DNA from: JBGTBQ01 sp041749275
GTDB lineage: Bacteria; Acidobacteriota; Blastocatellia; Pyrinomonadales; Pyrinomonadaceae
DNA: 21,356 nucleotides
Direction of reading: 5' to 3'
Assembly (NCBI GenBank): GCA_041749275.1
Contig: JBGTBQ010000269.1
Span: 1-21,356, forward strand
Positions 5,323 through 13,160 of this stretch are shown piece by piece. Numbering within the stretch: the first letter of the stretch is position 1; each line of letters begins with the position of its first letter. Both the position numbers and the translations under genes were made by a program. The notes under the pieces are model-generated. The model searched no databases and had not been told where the DNA came from. It worked only from the letters and a program-made list of their open reading frames with translations.

Positions 5323-8076
5323 ATGGCTCTTCGTCACCCACCAAAAGGCTACGTGCCGCCCGCCGCGAAGAGGCGCGGGGGCCGCATCGTCAAGTTTCAG
5401 GAGCCGGAGGCCGGGTTCTTCCGCCGCTGGCTGCGACGGCTCACGCGGCCCGTCGTCATCCTTCCAGTGGTCTTCCTGACTGCCGCCATCTTCGGCGTCC
5501 TCGGATATTATTACTACGTCTTCTCGGCGCGCATTGACCGACTGCTGCGCGGCGAGGTCTTCACGCGCACCGCCGGAATCTACGCCGCGCCGCAACAGTT
5601 GCGCGCGGGCGAGAACATCGCCATCGAAGACCTCGTGGCGCGTTTGAGGCGAGCCGGTTACGTCGAGCGGGCGCAGCAAGCAGATGATTTGCGCGGTCGC
5701 TACGCGGTGAGCGGCGCGACGGTCGAGATCGAGCCGAGCAAGGACTCGGTGATTGACGGGAGCCGCCAGTTTCCGCGTCTGCGCGCGCAGTTCGAGAAGG
5801 GCGGGAAAAAAGTCGCCGGCCTCGTCAACCTCGAAGGCGGCGCGCGTTTACAATCCGCATGGCTTGAGCCGGAGCAGATCAGCAGCGTGACGGGCGCGCA
5901 GCGAGAGAAACGCAAAATCATCGGCTTCGACGACATCCCCGAACACCTCCGCAAAGCCATCGTCGTCACCGAAGACCGCACCTTCTTCGATCACTACGGC
6001 ATCAACTTTCGCGGCATCCTGCGCGCACTCATCCGGCGTTACGACTCCGACCCCGCCTCGCCCATCGCGCGACAGGGCGGATCGTCCATCACGCAACAAC
6101 TCGTCAAGAACCTCCTGCTCTCGCCGGAGCGCTCGCTGCGGCGCAAGGTCGCCGAGGCGTACATGTCTCTCATCATCGAGACGCGTCTCTCGAAGAATGA
6201 AATCTTTGCGCTCTACTGCAACGAGGCTTATCTCGGACAGCGCGCAGGCTTCGCGGTCAAGGGCTTCGGCGAGGCGAGCGAAGCCTACTTCAACAAGGAT
6301 GTGACGGCGCTCACACTGCCCGAATCGGCGCTGCTCGCCGGACTCATCCGCAGCCCGAACCGCTACAATCCTTACCGTCATAAGGAAGTCGCCACCGAGC
6401 GCCGCAATCAGGTCTTGAAGTCAATGGTCGAAGCCGGCGCGATTACGGAGGTCGAAGCGGCGCGCGCGATGGCGACCGAGTTGAAGGTCGCGCCGCAGCG
6501 CGGGCGGATTGACGTTTCGGAAGCGCCTTACTTCGTTGACTACGCGCAGCAACAGCTCACGGACTTGTTGGCGGATACCTCCGCCGCGGATCGTCTCCGC
6601 ATTTACACGACGGTTGACATGGAGTTGCAGCGCGCGGCCTACGCGGCGGTCGTCAAGCAACTCGCCGCGCTCGATAAGATACAGGCCAAGCGTTTCCCGG
6701 CGGGCACTTTGCAGGCCGCACTCGTGGCGATGAACGCCGAGACGGGCGAGGTGGTGGCGATGGTCGGCGGGCGCGACTACGAGAAGAGCCAGCTCAACCG
6801 CGCGACCGATGCGATGCGCCAGCCCGGCTCGGTCTTCAAGCCATTCGTCTATGCCACCGCGCTCAACACGGCCTTCGACCCCATCCCGCGCGTCATCACC
6901 GCGGCGAGCATGTACGAGGACAAGCCGAAGACTTTTCAGACGAACGGGCAGGAGTACTCGCCCGGCAACTTCGGCGAGCAGTATTCAAACCAGAGCGTCA
7001 CCGTGCGCGACGCTCTGGTGCGGAGCCTGAACGTGGTGACGGTCGAGGTGGCGCAGGACGTGACCATCGGGCGCGTGATGAACATGGCGACGAAGGCCGG
7101 GTTGCCGAAGCCGAAGCAGAACTATCTCGCGCACGCGCTCGGCACGAACGAAGCGACGCCGCTTCAGGTCGCATCGGCCTACACAGCCTTCGCGCAATCA
7201 GGGACGCGCGCGACGCCCGTCGTCATCAACCGCGTCACGACCGGCGGGGGCCGGACGGTCGCCGCGCCGACGACGCAGAAGAACGAAGTGATGCGCCCCG
7301 AAGTCGCTTACGTGATGACCTCGTTTATGAAGGACGTGGTGAATCGCGGCACGGCGGCGAAGGCGCGCGCGCGCGGCTTCAAGGCCAACGTCGCCGGGAA
7401 GACCGGCACTTCGCGCGATGGTTGGTTCGCGGGCTACACGCCGCATCTCGTCTGCGTCGTCTATGTCGGCTTCGACGACGGCACGCAGCTCGGCATGACG
7501 GGCGGCGACGCGGCGCTTCCCATCTGGGCCGACTTCATGACCGCCGCGCTTCAGGCGCACCCCGAATGGGCGGGCGACTGGCAGATGCCCGGCGGCGTCG
7601 AACAGGTCGAGATTGACGCTGAGACCGGCGCGCTGCCCACGGAGAATTCGACTGTTACGCGCACGGAGCTTTTCATCGGCGGCACCGCGCCCACCGCGCC
7701 GAGCGAGGTGCCGACCGATGACACGGAGATGACGGATTGGACTATGACAGGCGAAGGTGAAGGCGTCGCGCCCCTGCCCACGCCGGACGCCCTCATGGGG
7801 TCGCCGCTGCCCGAAGCGTCGCCGCCCACGCGTCCGCGCGTCGGCTCGAACGCGAACACGGGCGATGCGGCGCCGGGTGATTCGACGCGGCTCACGGGAA
7901 CCGTTACGCTCGACATAGACCCGACGACCGGCTTCATCGCCGTCGAGACCTGTCCCGTCATCCGCACCAAGACCTTCGCCATCGGCGCCGAACCGCGCCG
8001 CCGCTGTGGCCCGCAGTATCACACCGGGCGCGACATCATCCCTTCGGAGACTCGTCCGCGCCGCGTCTCGCCGTGA
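5323..8076 (+). CDS. Class A penicillin-binding protein (bifunctional transglycosylase/transpeptidase, PBP1-type)
   Basis: A 917-aa peptidoglycan synthase anchored in the inner membrane and acting in the periplasm. Cytoplasmic basic N-terminus, one membrane helix (about 43-66), a UB2H-like region (about 75-190), then a GT51 domain with the catalytic E217 in EDRTFFDHYG and the GGSSITQQLVKN motif. The transpeptidase domain has S503 in SVFK, S568-x-N570 in SLN, and K693 in KTGTS. The C-terminal 150 residues are a Pro/Thr-rich extension ending in a segment with two cysteines. The start is taken as ATG 5323, giving MALRHPPKG; the frame stays open back to a TTG at 5245 through the heptamer array, and neither start has a clear ribosome-binding site. 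The gene is followed after 122 nt by the M28 peptidase. Confidence 0.93.
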   Translation: MALRHPPKGYVPPAAKRRGGRIVKFQEPEAGFFRRWLRRLTRPVVILPVVFLTAAIFGVLGYYYYVFSARIDRLLRGEVFTRTAGIYAAPQQLRAGENIAIEDLVARLRRAGYVERAQQADDLRGRYAVSGATVEIEPSKDSVIDGSRQFPRLRAQFEKGGKKVAGLVNLEGGARLQSAWLEPEQISSVTGAQREKRKIIGFDDIPEHLRKAIVVTEDRTFFDHYGINFRGILRALIRRYDSDPASPIARQGGSSITQQLVKNLLLSPERSLRRKVAEAYMSLIIETRLSKNEIFALYCNEAYLGQRAGFAVKGFGEASEAYFNKDVTALTLPESALLAGLIRSPNRYNPYRHKEVATERRNQVLKSMVEAGAITEVEAARAMATELKVAPQRGRIDVSEAPYFVDYAQQQLTDLLADTSAADRLRIYTTVDMELQRAAYAAVVKQLAALDKIQAKRFPAGTLQAALVAMNAETGEVVAMVGGRDYEKSQLNRATDAMRQPGSVFKPFVYATALNTAFDPIPRVITAASMYEDKPKTFQTNGQEYSPGNFGEQYSNQSVTVRDALVRSLNVVTVEVAQDVTIGRVMNMATKAGLPKPKQNYLAHALGTNEATPLQVASAYTAFAQSGTRATPVVINRVTTGGGRTVAAPTTQKNEVMRPEVAYVMTSFMKDVVNRGTAAKARARGFKANVAGKTGTSRDGWFAGYTPHLVCVVYVGFDDGTQLGMTGGDAALPIWADFMTAALQAHPEWAGDWQMPGGVEQVEIDAETGALPTENSTVTRTELFIGGTAPTAPSEVPTDDTEMTDWTMTGEGEGVAPLPTPDALMGSPLPEASPPTRPRVGSNANTGDAAPGDSTRLTGTVTLDIDPTTGFIAVETCPVIRTKTFAIGAEPRRRCGPQYHTGRDIIPSETRPRRVSP

Positions 8077-8198
8077 CGTGCGGCCACGGAAATCCGCTCG
8101 ACATATTTACCGCCCGATAGTCCTTCGGCGGCAACCATTTTCTCTCACGGGCCGTATACACACGTCCGCGGTAATCAGACCGAATGGAGATAAACTAA

Positions 8199-9893
8199 AT
8201 GCGTCCAACCTATCGAACGGAAATCCTCTGGCGCGGATTCGCCGCCGCGCTCCTGACACTTTCACTTCTTGCGACGCCCGCCCTCGCGCGGCAGGGCGGA
8301 GCGGCGGCTCCGGCGAAGTCCACCGCCGCGACGCTGACCGCCGCCGAGCGTGACGCGCTCGCGCGTGTCCGCGTCGAGACTATCCGCGAAGTGACGACCA
8401 CGCTTTCGTCGAAGGAGATGGAAGGGCGCGGCACCGCACAGCCGGGCGGCGACCGCGCCGCGAAATACCTCGCCGAAAAGTTCGCCGCCTACGGACTGAA
8501 GCCGCTCGGCGACAACGGGACATATCTTCAGGCGGTCAAGTTCAGGTCGCATCAGGTGCTGCCCGAAACTTCGGTGAAGGTTGGCGACGCGGCTCTCACA
8601 CACGGCGATGACTTCATTCTTCCGCCGCCGTTCACATTTGAAGAGGCGGACGTGACAGCGCCCGTCGTCTTCATCGGCTATGGCGTGACTTCCACGGAGC
8701 TAAAGCGCGACGACATCGGAGCGCTCGACCTCAAGGGTAAAATCGTCGTCATGCTCAGTGGCCGTCCGACGAACGTAGATGAGGCCACATGGAACAAGGC
8801 GAGTGGCGGGCAGGCGAAGGTGCTCGGCCTCTTTGGGCGCGGCATCGCCGGTCTCGTCATCGCCAACATCGGGAGTCCGCGGCAACCCTTCCCGGTCATC
8901 GCCAACTATCTTTCGCGCCGGCAGGTCTCGCTCGCCGGCAGCCCCGTTCCGCCATTCAAACTGCCGCCCACGCTGCTCGTGAGCGACGCCGCGATGGAGA
9001 AACTTTTTGCCGGAGCGGGCGCGACTTACGCGCAGACGTTGGCGAAGGCCGCGACCGGCGAAGCGGTCTCGCGCGAATTGGGTAAGGATGCGGTCATTCA
9101 TGTCCGCATCAAAAAGGAAGAGGGGACGGGGAGCAATGTCGTGGCCTTGCTCGAAGGCTCTGACGCGAAGCTGAAGGAAGAAGCCATCGTCTACTCCGCG
9201 CACTACGACGCTTACGGCATCAGCGCGACTGGCGTCATCTATCCCGGCGCTGCCGACAATGCGCTCGGCACTTCGATGATTGTCTCCATCGCCGAGGCGC
9301 TCTCGAAGGTTAACCCGCGCCCACGTCGTTCGGTCATCTTCCTCGCGGTGACGGGCGAGGAGTACGGTTTGCTCGGCGCGAAGCACTGGGTCAACAACCC
9401 GACGTGGCCGATTGAAAAAGTCGCCGCCAATATCAACCACGACAGCGCGGGGACTGAAGTTTACGCGCCCGTCAAGCGCGTCGTCGGCTGGGGGCAGGAG
9501 CATTCGAGCCTCGGCCCCGTCTTCGAGGATGCGGTCGTCGCAACGGGCAACATCGTCACGCCCGACCCGGTGCCGGAGGAGAATGCGTTCCTCCGTTCCG
9601 ACCACTACGAGTTCGTGAAGAAGGGCGTGCCGGCGATCATGCTGATGGGCGGCCCCGCCGGCGAACCAGCCGTCTGGGTCGAGCGCCTGAAGAAATGGAT
9701 GGAGACCGACTACCACTCGCCGAAGGATGTCGTCCTGCCCGACTGGGACTGGAGCGGCCCGCGCACCCTCGCGCAGGTCGGCCTCCTCATCGGCCTGCGC
9801 GTCTCAAGCGCCGAGGCCGCCCCCGCGTGGCTCCCGTCCTCGCGCTTCAACAAGCCGCGCGGCGCGGGCGCACAGACGCCGCGCGCGAATTAG
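8199..9893 (+). CDS. Secreted M28-family zinc peptidase with PA-domain insert
   Basis: A 564-aa exported protein. A signal peptide (residues 1-31, hydrophobic core LLTLSLLATPALA, Ala-x-Ala-type cleavage near 30) is followed by a PA-like insert (about 110-290) and an M28 dizinc catalytic domain. Likely metal ligands and catalytic residues: H335 in HYD, D353 in AADN, E387-E388 in TGEEYG, D415 in NHD, and H506 in DYHSPKD. Relatives are aminopeptidases or glutamate-carboxypeptidase-like enzymes; substrate is not predictable. ATG 8199 is preceded by GGAG at 8185-8188. The 122-nt gap to the PBP gene shows no terminator, so read-through transcription is possible. A perfect hairpin lies about 100 nt after its stop. 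Confidence 0.9.
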   Translation: MRPTYRTEILWRGFAAALLTLSLLATPALARQGGAAAPAKSTAATLTAAERDALARVRVETIREVTTTLSSKEMEGRGTAQPGGDRAAKYLAEKFAAYGLKPLGDNGTYLQAVKFRSHQVLPETSVKVGDAALTHGDDFILPPPFTFEEADVTAPVVFIGYGVTSTELKRDDIGALDLKGKIVVMLSGRPTNVDEATWNKASGGQAKVLGLFGRGIAGLVIANIGSPRQPFPVIANYLSRRQVSLAGSPVPPFKLPPTLLVSDAAMEKLFAGAGATYAQTLAKAATGEAVSRELGKDAVIHVRIKKEEGTGSNVVALLEGSDAKLKEEAIVYSAHYDAYGISATGVIYPGAADNALGTSMIVSIAEALSKVNPRPRRSVIFLAVTGEEYGLLGAKHWVNNPTWPIEKVAANINHDSAGTEVYAPVKRVVGWGQEHSSLGPVFEDAVVATGNIVTPDPVPEENAFLRSDHYEFVKKGVPAIMLMGGPAGEPAVWVERLKKWMETDYHSPKDVVLPDWDWSGPRTLAQVGLLIGLRVSSAEAAPAWLPSSRFNKPRGAGAQTPRAN

Positions 9894-9992
9894 CTACGCA
9901 CGAGGGCCAGTGCTCGTTTTAACTGAGGTGACGAAGTGTGCGTCCCTGATTGCACTTGATAGCCGCGGCGACGATACTCTCTCCGAAGCCTT

Positions 9993-10036
9993 TTAAAGAC
10001 TCTTCAGGCAGACAACGCTGCCTGAAGAGTCTTTAA
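9993..10036. terminator. Perfect 19-bp hairpin, probable bidirectional terminator or REP-like element
   Basis: TTAAAGACTCTTCAGGCAG (9993-10011) and its exact complement (10018-10036) enclose a 6-nt loop. Runs of T/A at the stem ends (TTTTAAAG and CTTTAAT) fit weak intrinsic termination in both directions, although no long U-tract follows. It lies between the M28 peptidase and rsbQ. Confidence 0.55.
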
Positions 10037-10043
10037 TATTGGC

Positions 10044-10154
10044 TTGCAATTGTGTGCGACCGTTTAGAGGCGGGCGATGCCCGCCGTCTCAAGTTGAACC
10101 GGCGGGCATTGCCCGCCTCTAAACGGTCGTTGATGCAGTCGCATCCAATTGCAA
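10044..10154. repeat. 111-bp palindromic element with 29-bp stem
   Basis: An inner stem pairs 10057-10085 with 10101-10129, 29 bp with a single mismatch around a 15-nt loop. Outer arms TTGCAATTGTGTGCGAC (10044-10060) and GTCGCATCCAATTGCAA (10138-10154) match at 15 of 17 positions. The bases CGAC at 10057-10060 belong to both pairings. It shares TTGATGCAG (10130-10138) with the element at 5122-5236. The element and the hairpin before it fill most of the 339-bp gap 9894-10232; otherwise I see no gene there. Confidence 0.85.
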
Positions 10155-10155
10155 A

Positions 10156-10183
10156 TTGCTATAAGTTCCGCTTCATGTAGAAT
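10156..10183 (+). promoter_or_regulatory. Putative sigma-70 promoter for rsbQ
   Basis: TTGCTA (10156-10161, 4 of 6) and TAGAAT (10178-10183, 5 of 6) are spaced by 16 bp. Transcription would begin near 10190, about 43 nt before the chosen rsbQ start. It overlaps the right edge of the palindromic element. Confidence 0.4.
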
Positions 10184-10232
10184 CTGTGTGAACAAACCGC
10201 ACAAGCAGACGGCAGTCCGTGGAGTCAAGGTC

Positions 10233-11048
10233 GTGACGGGTAAAACTATCGTTCGGAACAACGTGAAGGTCTTCGGTCGGGGCGCGCAGCCGATGCTGTT
10301 CGCACACGGCTTCGGGTGTGACCAGCACATGTGGCGTTTCGTGACGCCGGCATTCGAGGATGAATACCGCATAGTCCTTTTCGATTACGTCGGTTCGGGA
10401 AAGTCTGACCTACAGGCGTACAGCCCTGAGCGGTACGGCAATCTCGACGGCTACACGCAGGACGTGCTCGACGTGTGCGCCGAACTCGATCTGAAGGAGA
10501 TCATCTTCGTCGGCCACTCGGTGAGCGGGGTGGTCGGGATGCTGGCTTCCATCCGTGAACCAGAAAGGTTCGACCGCCTCATCCTCGTCGGGCCATCGGC
10601 TCGCTACATCAACGACCCGCCCGACTACATCGGCGGCTTCGAGCGCGCGGACATCGTCGGGCTGCTCGACATGATGGAGAAGAACTACATCGGTTGGGCC
10701 AATTTTCTGGCGCCCGTCGTGATGAAGAATCAGGAGCACCCGGCCTTAACGCGCGAGTTGGAAGAGAGCTTTTGCTCCACCGACCCGAAGATCGCGCGGC
10801 GGTTTGCCGAAGCCACTTTCTTCTCGGACAACCGCGATGATCTCTCACAGGTAACCATCCCCTCCCTCATCATGCAGTGCTCAGAGGACGCCATCGCGCC
10901 GCTCGAGGTCGGTCAGTACCTCCACCGCCACCTGCCCCAAAGCACGTTGAGCGTATTGCAGGCTACGGGGCATTGCCCGCACATGAGCCACCCGGAAGAG
11001 ACCGTTCGTGTGATTAAGGAGTATCTCGTCGCCGCGCGCTCTGCCTGA
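10233..11048 (+). CDS. rsbQ: RsbQ-type alpha/beta hydrolase
   Basis: A 271-aa serine hydrolase closely resembling Bacillus subtilis RsbQ (269 aa), the energy-stress regulator that works with the PAS domain of RsbP. Conserved blocks include FAHGFGCDQHMW, FDYVGSGKSDL, DGYTQDVLDVC, VGHSVSG, EKNYIGWA and ATGHCPHMSHPEET. The triad falls at S96, D219 and H247, the same numbers as in B. subtilis RsbQ, which supports the GTG start at 10233. That start has GGAG and AAGG just upstream; longer in-frame starts at 10188 (GTG) and 10149 (TTG) are less likely. The hydrolase probably converts or binds a small hydrophobic molecule; the fold is shared with the plant KAI2/D14 receptors. Its stop lies 15 nt before the next gene, so the two are an operon. 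Confidence 0.93.
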   Translation: MTGKTIVRNNVKVFGRGAQPMLFAHGFGCDQHMWRFVTPAFEDEYRIVLFDYVGSGKSDLQAYSPERYGNLDGYTQDVLDVCAELDLKEIIFVGHSVSGVVGMLASIREPERFDRLILVGPSARYINDPPDYIGGFERADIVGLLDMMEKNYIGWANFLAPVVMKNQEHPALTRELEESFCSTDPKIARRFAEATFFSDNRDDLSQVTIPSLIMQCSEDAIAPLEVGQYLHRHLPQSTLSVLQATGHCPHMSHPEETVRVIKEYLVAARSA

Positions 11049-11063
11049 GTGGTTTGCCGGGGC

Positions 11064-12635
11064 ATGTATCTGATGGACGACCTGCTCAACACAGCGCCGT
11101 GTGGTTTCCTGTCATTCGCCGACGACGGCAGGATCATCCTCATCAACGCCACGCTGCTCGACCTGCTCGGATATGAGGCCGACAAATTGGCGGGGAAACA
11201 TATCGAAGCTCTCCTGCCGGTCGCCAGCCGCATTTTCTATCAAACGCATCTCTTCCCGCTCCTCAAACTTCACGACCGGGTGGACGAGGTCTACTTCTCG
11301 CTCCGCTCTCAGGACGGGGTGGAGATACCCGTGCTCGTCAACGCGGTACGCCGGGAGCGTGCGGGCGTCGTCGTCAACGAGTGTGTCCTGATGCACATGC
11401 GCCAGCGCAATCAGTATGAAGATGAGATTCTCGCGGCGAAGCACGCGGCGGAAGAGGCGACCCGCGCCAAGGACGAATTTCTGGCGATGGTCTCGCACGA
11501 ACTGCGTACTCCGCTGACGGCCATCCTCGGTTGGGCGCGCATGATACAGACGGGGAGACTGGACGCTTCGACAGTGATGCGGGCCATGTCTTCGATAGAG
11601 CGGAACGCTGAATCACAGAACCAATTGATCGGGGACTTGCTGGATTTTTCGCGCATTATTTCCGGCAAGATGAGGCTCGATGTCGAACAGCTTGAGCTAA
11701 CGTCGGTCGTCGAAGCCGCCGTGGATGTCGTTCGACCGGCGGCAATTGCGAAGGGGATCAGGCTCCAAACGATTCTCGACCCCAAGGCGGGTCTCGTCTC
11801 CGGGGATCGTGAACGCTTACAACAAGTGATGTGGAACCTGCTCTCGAACGCCATCAAGTTTACCGAGAAAGGCGGTCGCGTACAGGTTCGCCTTGTGCGC
11901 GTCAATTCCAGCGTCGAAATTACCGTCAGCGATACCGGTCAGGGTATAAGCCCGGAATTTTTGCCTTACGTCTTTGATCGTTTTCGCCAGTCCGACCAGA
12001 CGACGACGAGGCGGCAGTCCGGACTCGGTCTGGGGATGGCGATTACGAAGCAACTCGTCGAATTGCACGGCGGAACCATTAGGGCAATAAGTCCGGGCGA
12101 TGGGCAAGGCGCCACTTTTGTCCTGAGATTGCCGGTGACGATTGTGCATCACACGAAGGACTTTGCCGACTCTACCGAAGAGCCGCAAACGCCGGCGGGT
12201 GAAAACTACCTGCCTCCGCCGGAGCAGACGAGGCTGGACGGCATACGCGTGCTCGTCGTCGAAGACGAACGAGACGCGCGTGAGTTGTTGACGGTCATCC
12301 TGATGCAGAGCGGGGCCATCGTAACAGCCGCGTCGGGTGTCGCCGACGCCCTCGACAAGTTGCCGCTAGTCCACCCGGATATCATCGTCAGCGACATCGA
12401 GATGGCGAATGAAGACGGGTACTCTCTGATACGCAAGGTGCGTGCTGGAGAGAAGGGCCGAGGGGAAAATATCCCGGCCATTGCTCTAACCGCGCACGCC
12501 AGATTGGCGGATCGTCTACAAGCGCTCTCGCAAGGCTACCACATGCACATCCCGAAGCCGGTCGAACCGGCGGAATTGGTGCTCGCCATCGCTAACCTAA
12601 CGGACCGGGGGCGAGTCGAGCCGAGCGCGAACTAG
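11064..12635 (+). CDS. Hybrid sensor kinase: RsbP-like PAS, histidine kinase, receiver
   Basis: About 523 aa, soluble, no membrane helix seen. The N-terminal PAS (about 1-115; NTAPCGFLSFADDG, LPVASRIFYQTH, LKLHDRVDEVYFSLR, EIPVLVNA) is strikingly like the PAS of RsbP, the RsbQ partner. A short coiled segment leads to a HisKA domain with phospho-acceptor H145 in SHELRTP, then a HATPase with the N box NLLSNAIKFT, G1 DTGQGI and G2 GLGLGMAI. A C-terminal receiver starts at VLVVEDERD, with phospho-acceptor D444 in VSDIEM and the conserved Lys in IPKP. There is no PP2C domain. ATG 11064 is used; ATG 11073 (MDDLLNTAPCG) aligns best with RsbP. No DNA-binding output is fused, so the signal must pass to another protein. 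Confidence 0.92.
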   Translation: MYLMDDLLNTAPCGFLSFADDGRIILINATLLDLLGYEADKLAGKHIEALLPVASRIFYQTHLFPLLKLHDRVDEVYFSLRSQDGVEIPVLVNAVRRERAGVVVNECVLMHMRQRNQYEDEILAAKHAAEEATRAKDEFLAMVSHELRTPLTAILGWARMIQTGRLDASTVMRAMSSIERNAESQNQLIGDLLDFSRIISGKMRLDVEQLELTSVVEAAVDVVRPAAIAKGIRLQTILDPKAGLVSGDRERLQQVMWNLLSNAIKFTEKGGRVQVRLVRVNSSVEITVSDTGQGISPEFLPYVFDRFRQSDQTTTRRQSGLGLGMAITKQLVELHGGTIRAISPGDGQGATFVLRLPVTIVHHTKDFADSTEEPQTPAGENYLPPPEQTRLDGIRVLVVEDERDARELLTVILMQSGAIVTAASGVADALDKLPLVHPDIIVSDIEMANEDGYSLIRKVRAGEKGRGENIPAIALTAHARLADRLQALSQGYHMHIPKPVEPAELVLAIANLTDRGRVEPSAN

Positions 12636-12769
12636 ATCGGATTTCACTTGGATGGACGGGTCAGAACCGCCTGCGGTAGCGGGCGGGTCTAACGCACGTC
12701 AGGCCCGCCAAGCTTAAGCAGGCGGTTCTGACCACACCGCCGTCCATACACTGATGTGTAAACCGATCT
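12634..12769. repeat. 136-bp nested palindromic element at the 3' end of the kinase gene
   Basis: Outer arms AGATCGG (12634-12640) and CCGATCT (12763-12769), middle arms GATGGACGG (12651-12659) and CCGTCCATA-side (from 12739), and a perfect 16-bp inner pair GGTCAGAACCGCCTGC (12659-12674) with GCAGGCGGTTCTGACC (12718-12733). The first arm overlaps the stop codon of the kinase gene, so the element may end or stabilise that transcript. It is of the same general design as the elements at 5122 and 10044 but with different sequence. Confidence 0.8.
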
Positions 12770-12805
12770 AATAGCACGTTGCGTAAAAAGAAGGAGACGC
12801 CCTAA

Positions 12806-13003
12806 GAGCGTGTCTAAAAAGCCCCGTGAGGGGCGGAATGTGTGTCGCCCGCGCCGCTCTCCCCTTGTTCTTTCAAGCCCCGGAGGGGCGGCAGCGCCTA
12901 ACATGTCGCTCCTCACGGAGCTTCAGCGACCTCATGTCACGCGACGGGCTATAAACATTTCGCTCCTCACGGAGCTACGACGCAAGGCTTTTTAGACACG
13001 CTC
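12806..13003. mobile_element. 198-bp MITE with perfect 18-bp terminal inverted repeats
   Basis: GAGCGTGTCTAAAAAGCC (12806-12823) and its exact complement (12986-13003) bound the element, and TAA flanks both ends (12803-12805 and 13004-13006) as a 3-bp target duplication. GAG ends with a TNA duplication are typical of IS5-family elements of the IS1031 type; this family link is an inference. No transposase fits inside, so it must be moved in trans. Inside are two copies of CGCTCCTCACGGAGCT (12914 and 12961 regions), each a palindrome preceded by TAACATGT or AAACATTT, plus GC-rich hairpin pieces near both ends. A plus-strand frame across it is not a credible gene. Confidence 0.85.
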
Positions 13004-13039
13004 TAAGCAGGAGGCCAGAGTCGAGACTTATGAGAGTGG

Positions 13040-13120
13040 CACGGAGAACACCGCGCGGGCACGGAGGAGATTTCAAACTGTGAAGCCGGTCTTCCTCGCG
13101 CCCCCTTCACGTTCTCTGTG
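13040..13120. repeat. Degenerate inverted repeat
   Basis: CACGGAGAAC (13040-13049) and GTTCTCTGTG (13111-13120) pair with one mismatch, and a second CACGGAGG lies at 13060. The motifs resemble the CTCCGTG/CTCTGTGGTGAA-type dispersed repeats common between genes in some bacterial genomes; that comparison is from memory. With the 12634 and 12806 elements it accounts for most of the 525-bp gap 12636-13160, in which I see no gene. Confidence 0.4.
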
Positions 13121-13160
13121 ACCCCGTGGTGAAAGCCCCACGCCCCACACACAACCCGCG

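Noticed and set aside
7198..8022. 274-codon minus-strand frame opposite the PBP
   Set aside because: Arg-rich shadow without motifs.
8700..9716. 338-codon minus-strand frame opposite the M28 peptidase
   Set aside because: A GC-rich antisense shadow; Arg/Asp/Val-rich with no family motif, while the plus strand holds all M28 metal ligands.
10149..10232. Extended N-terminus of rsbQ from TTG 10149 or GTG 10188
   Set aside because: The GTG at 10233 has a better ribosome-binding site and gives triad numbers equal to B. subtilis RsbQ; the extension overlaps the palindromic element and putative promoter.
12810..12995. Small plus-strand frame inside the MITE
   Set aside because: It is made of the terminal and internal repeats and has no ribosome-binding site.
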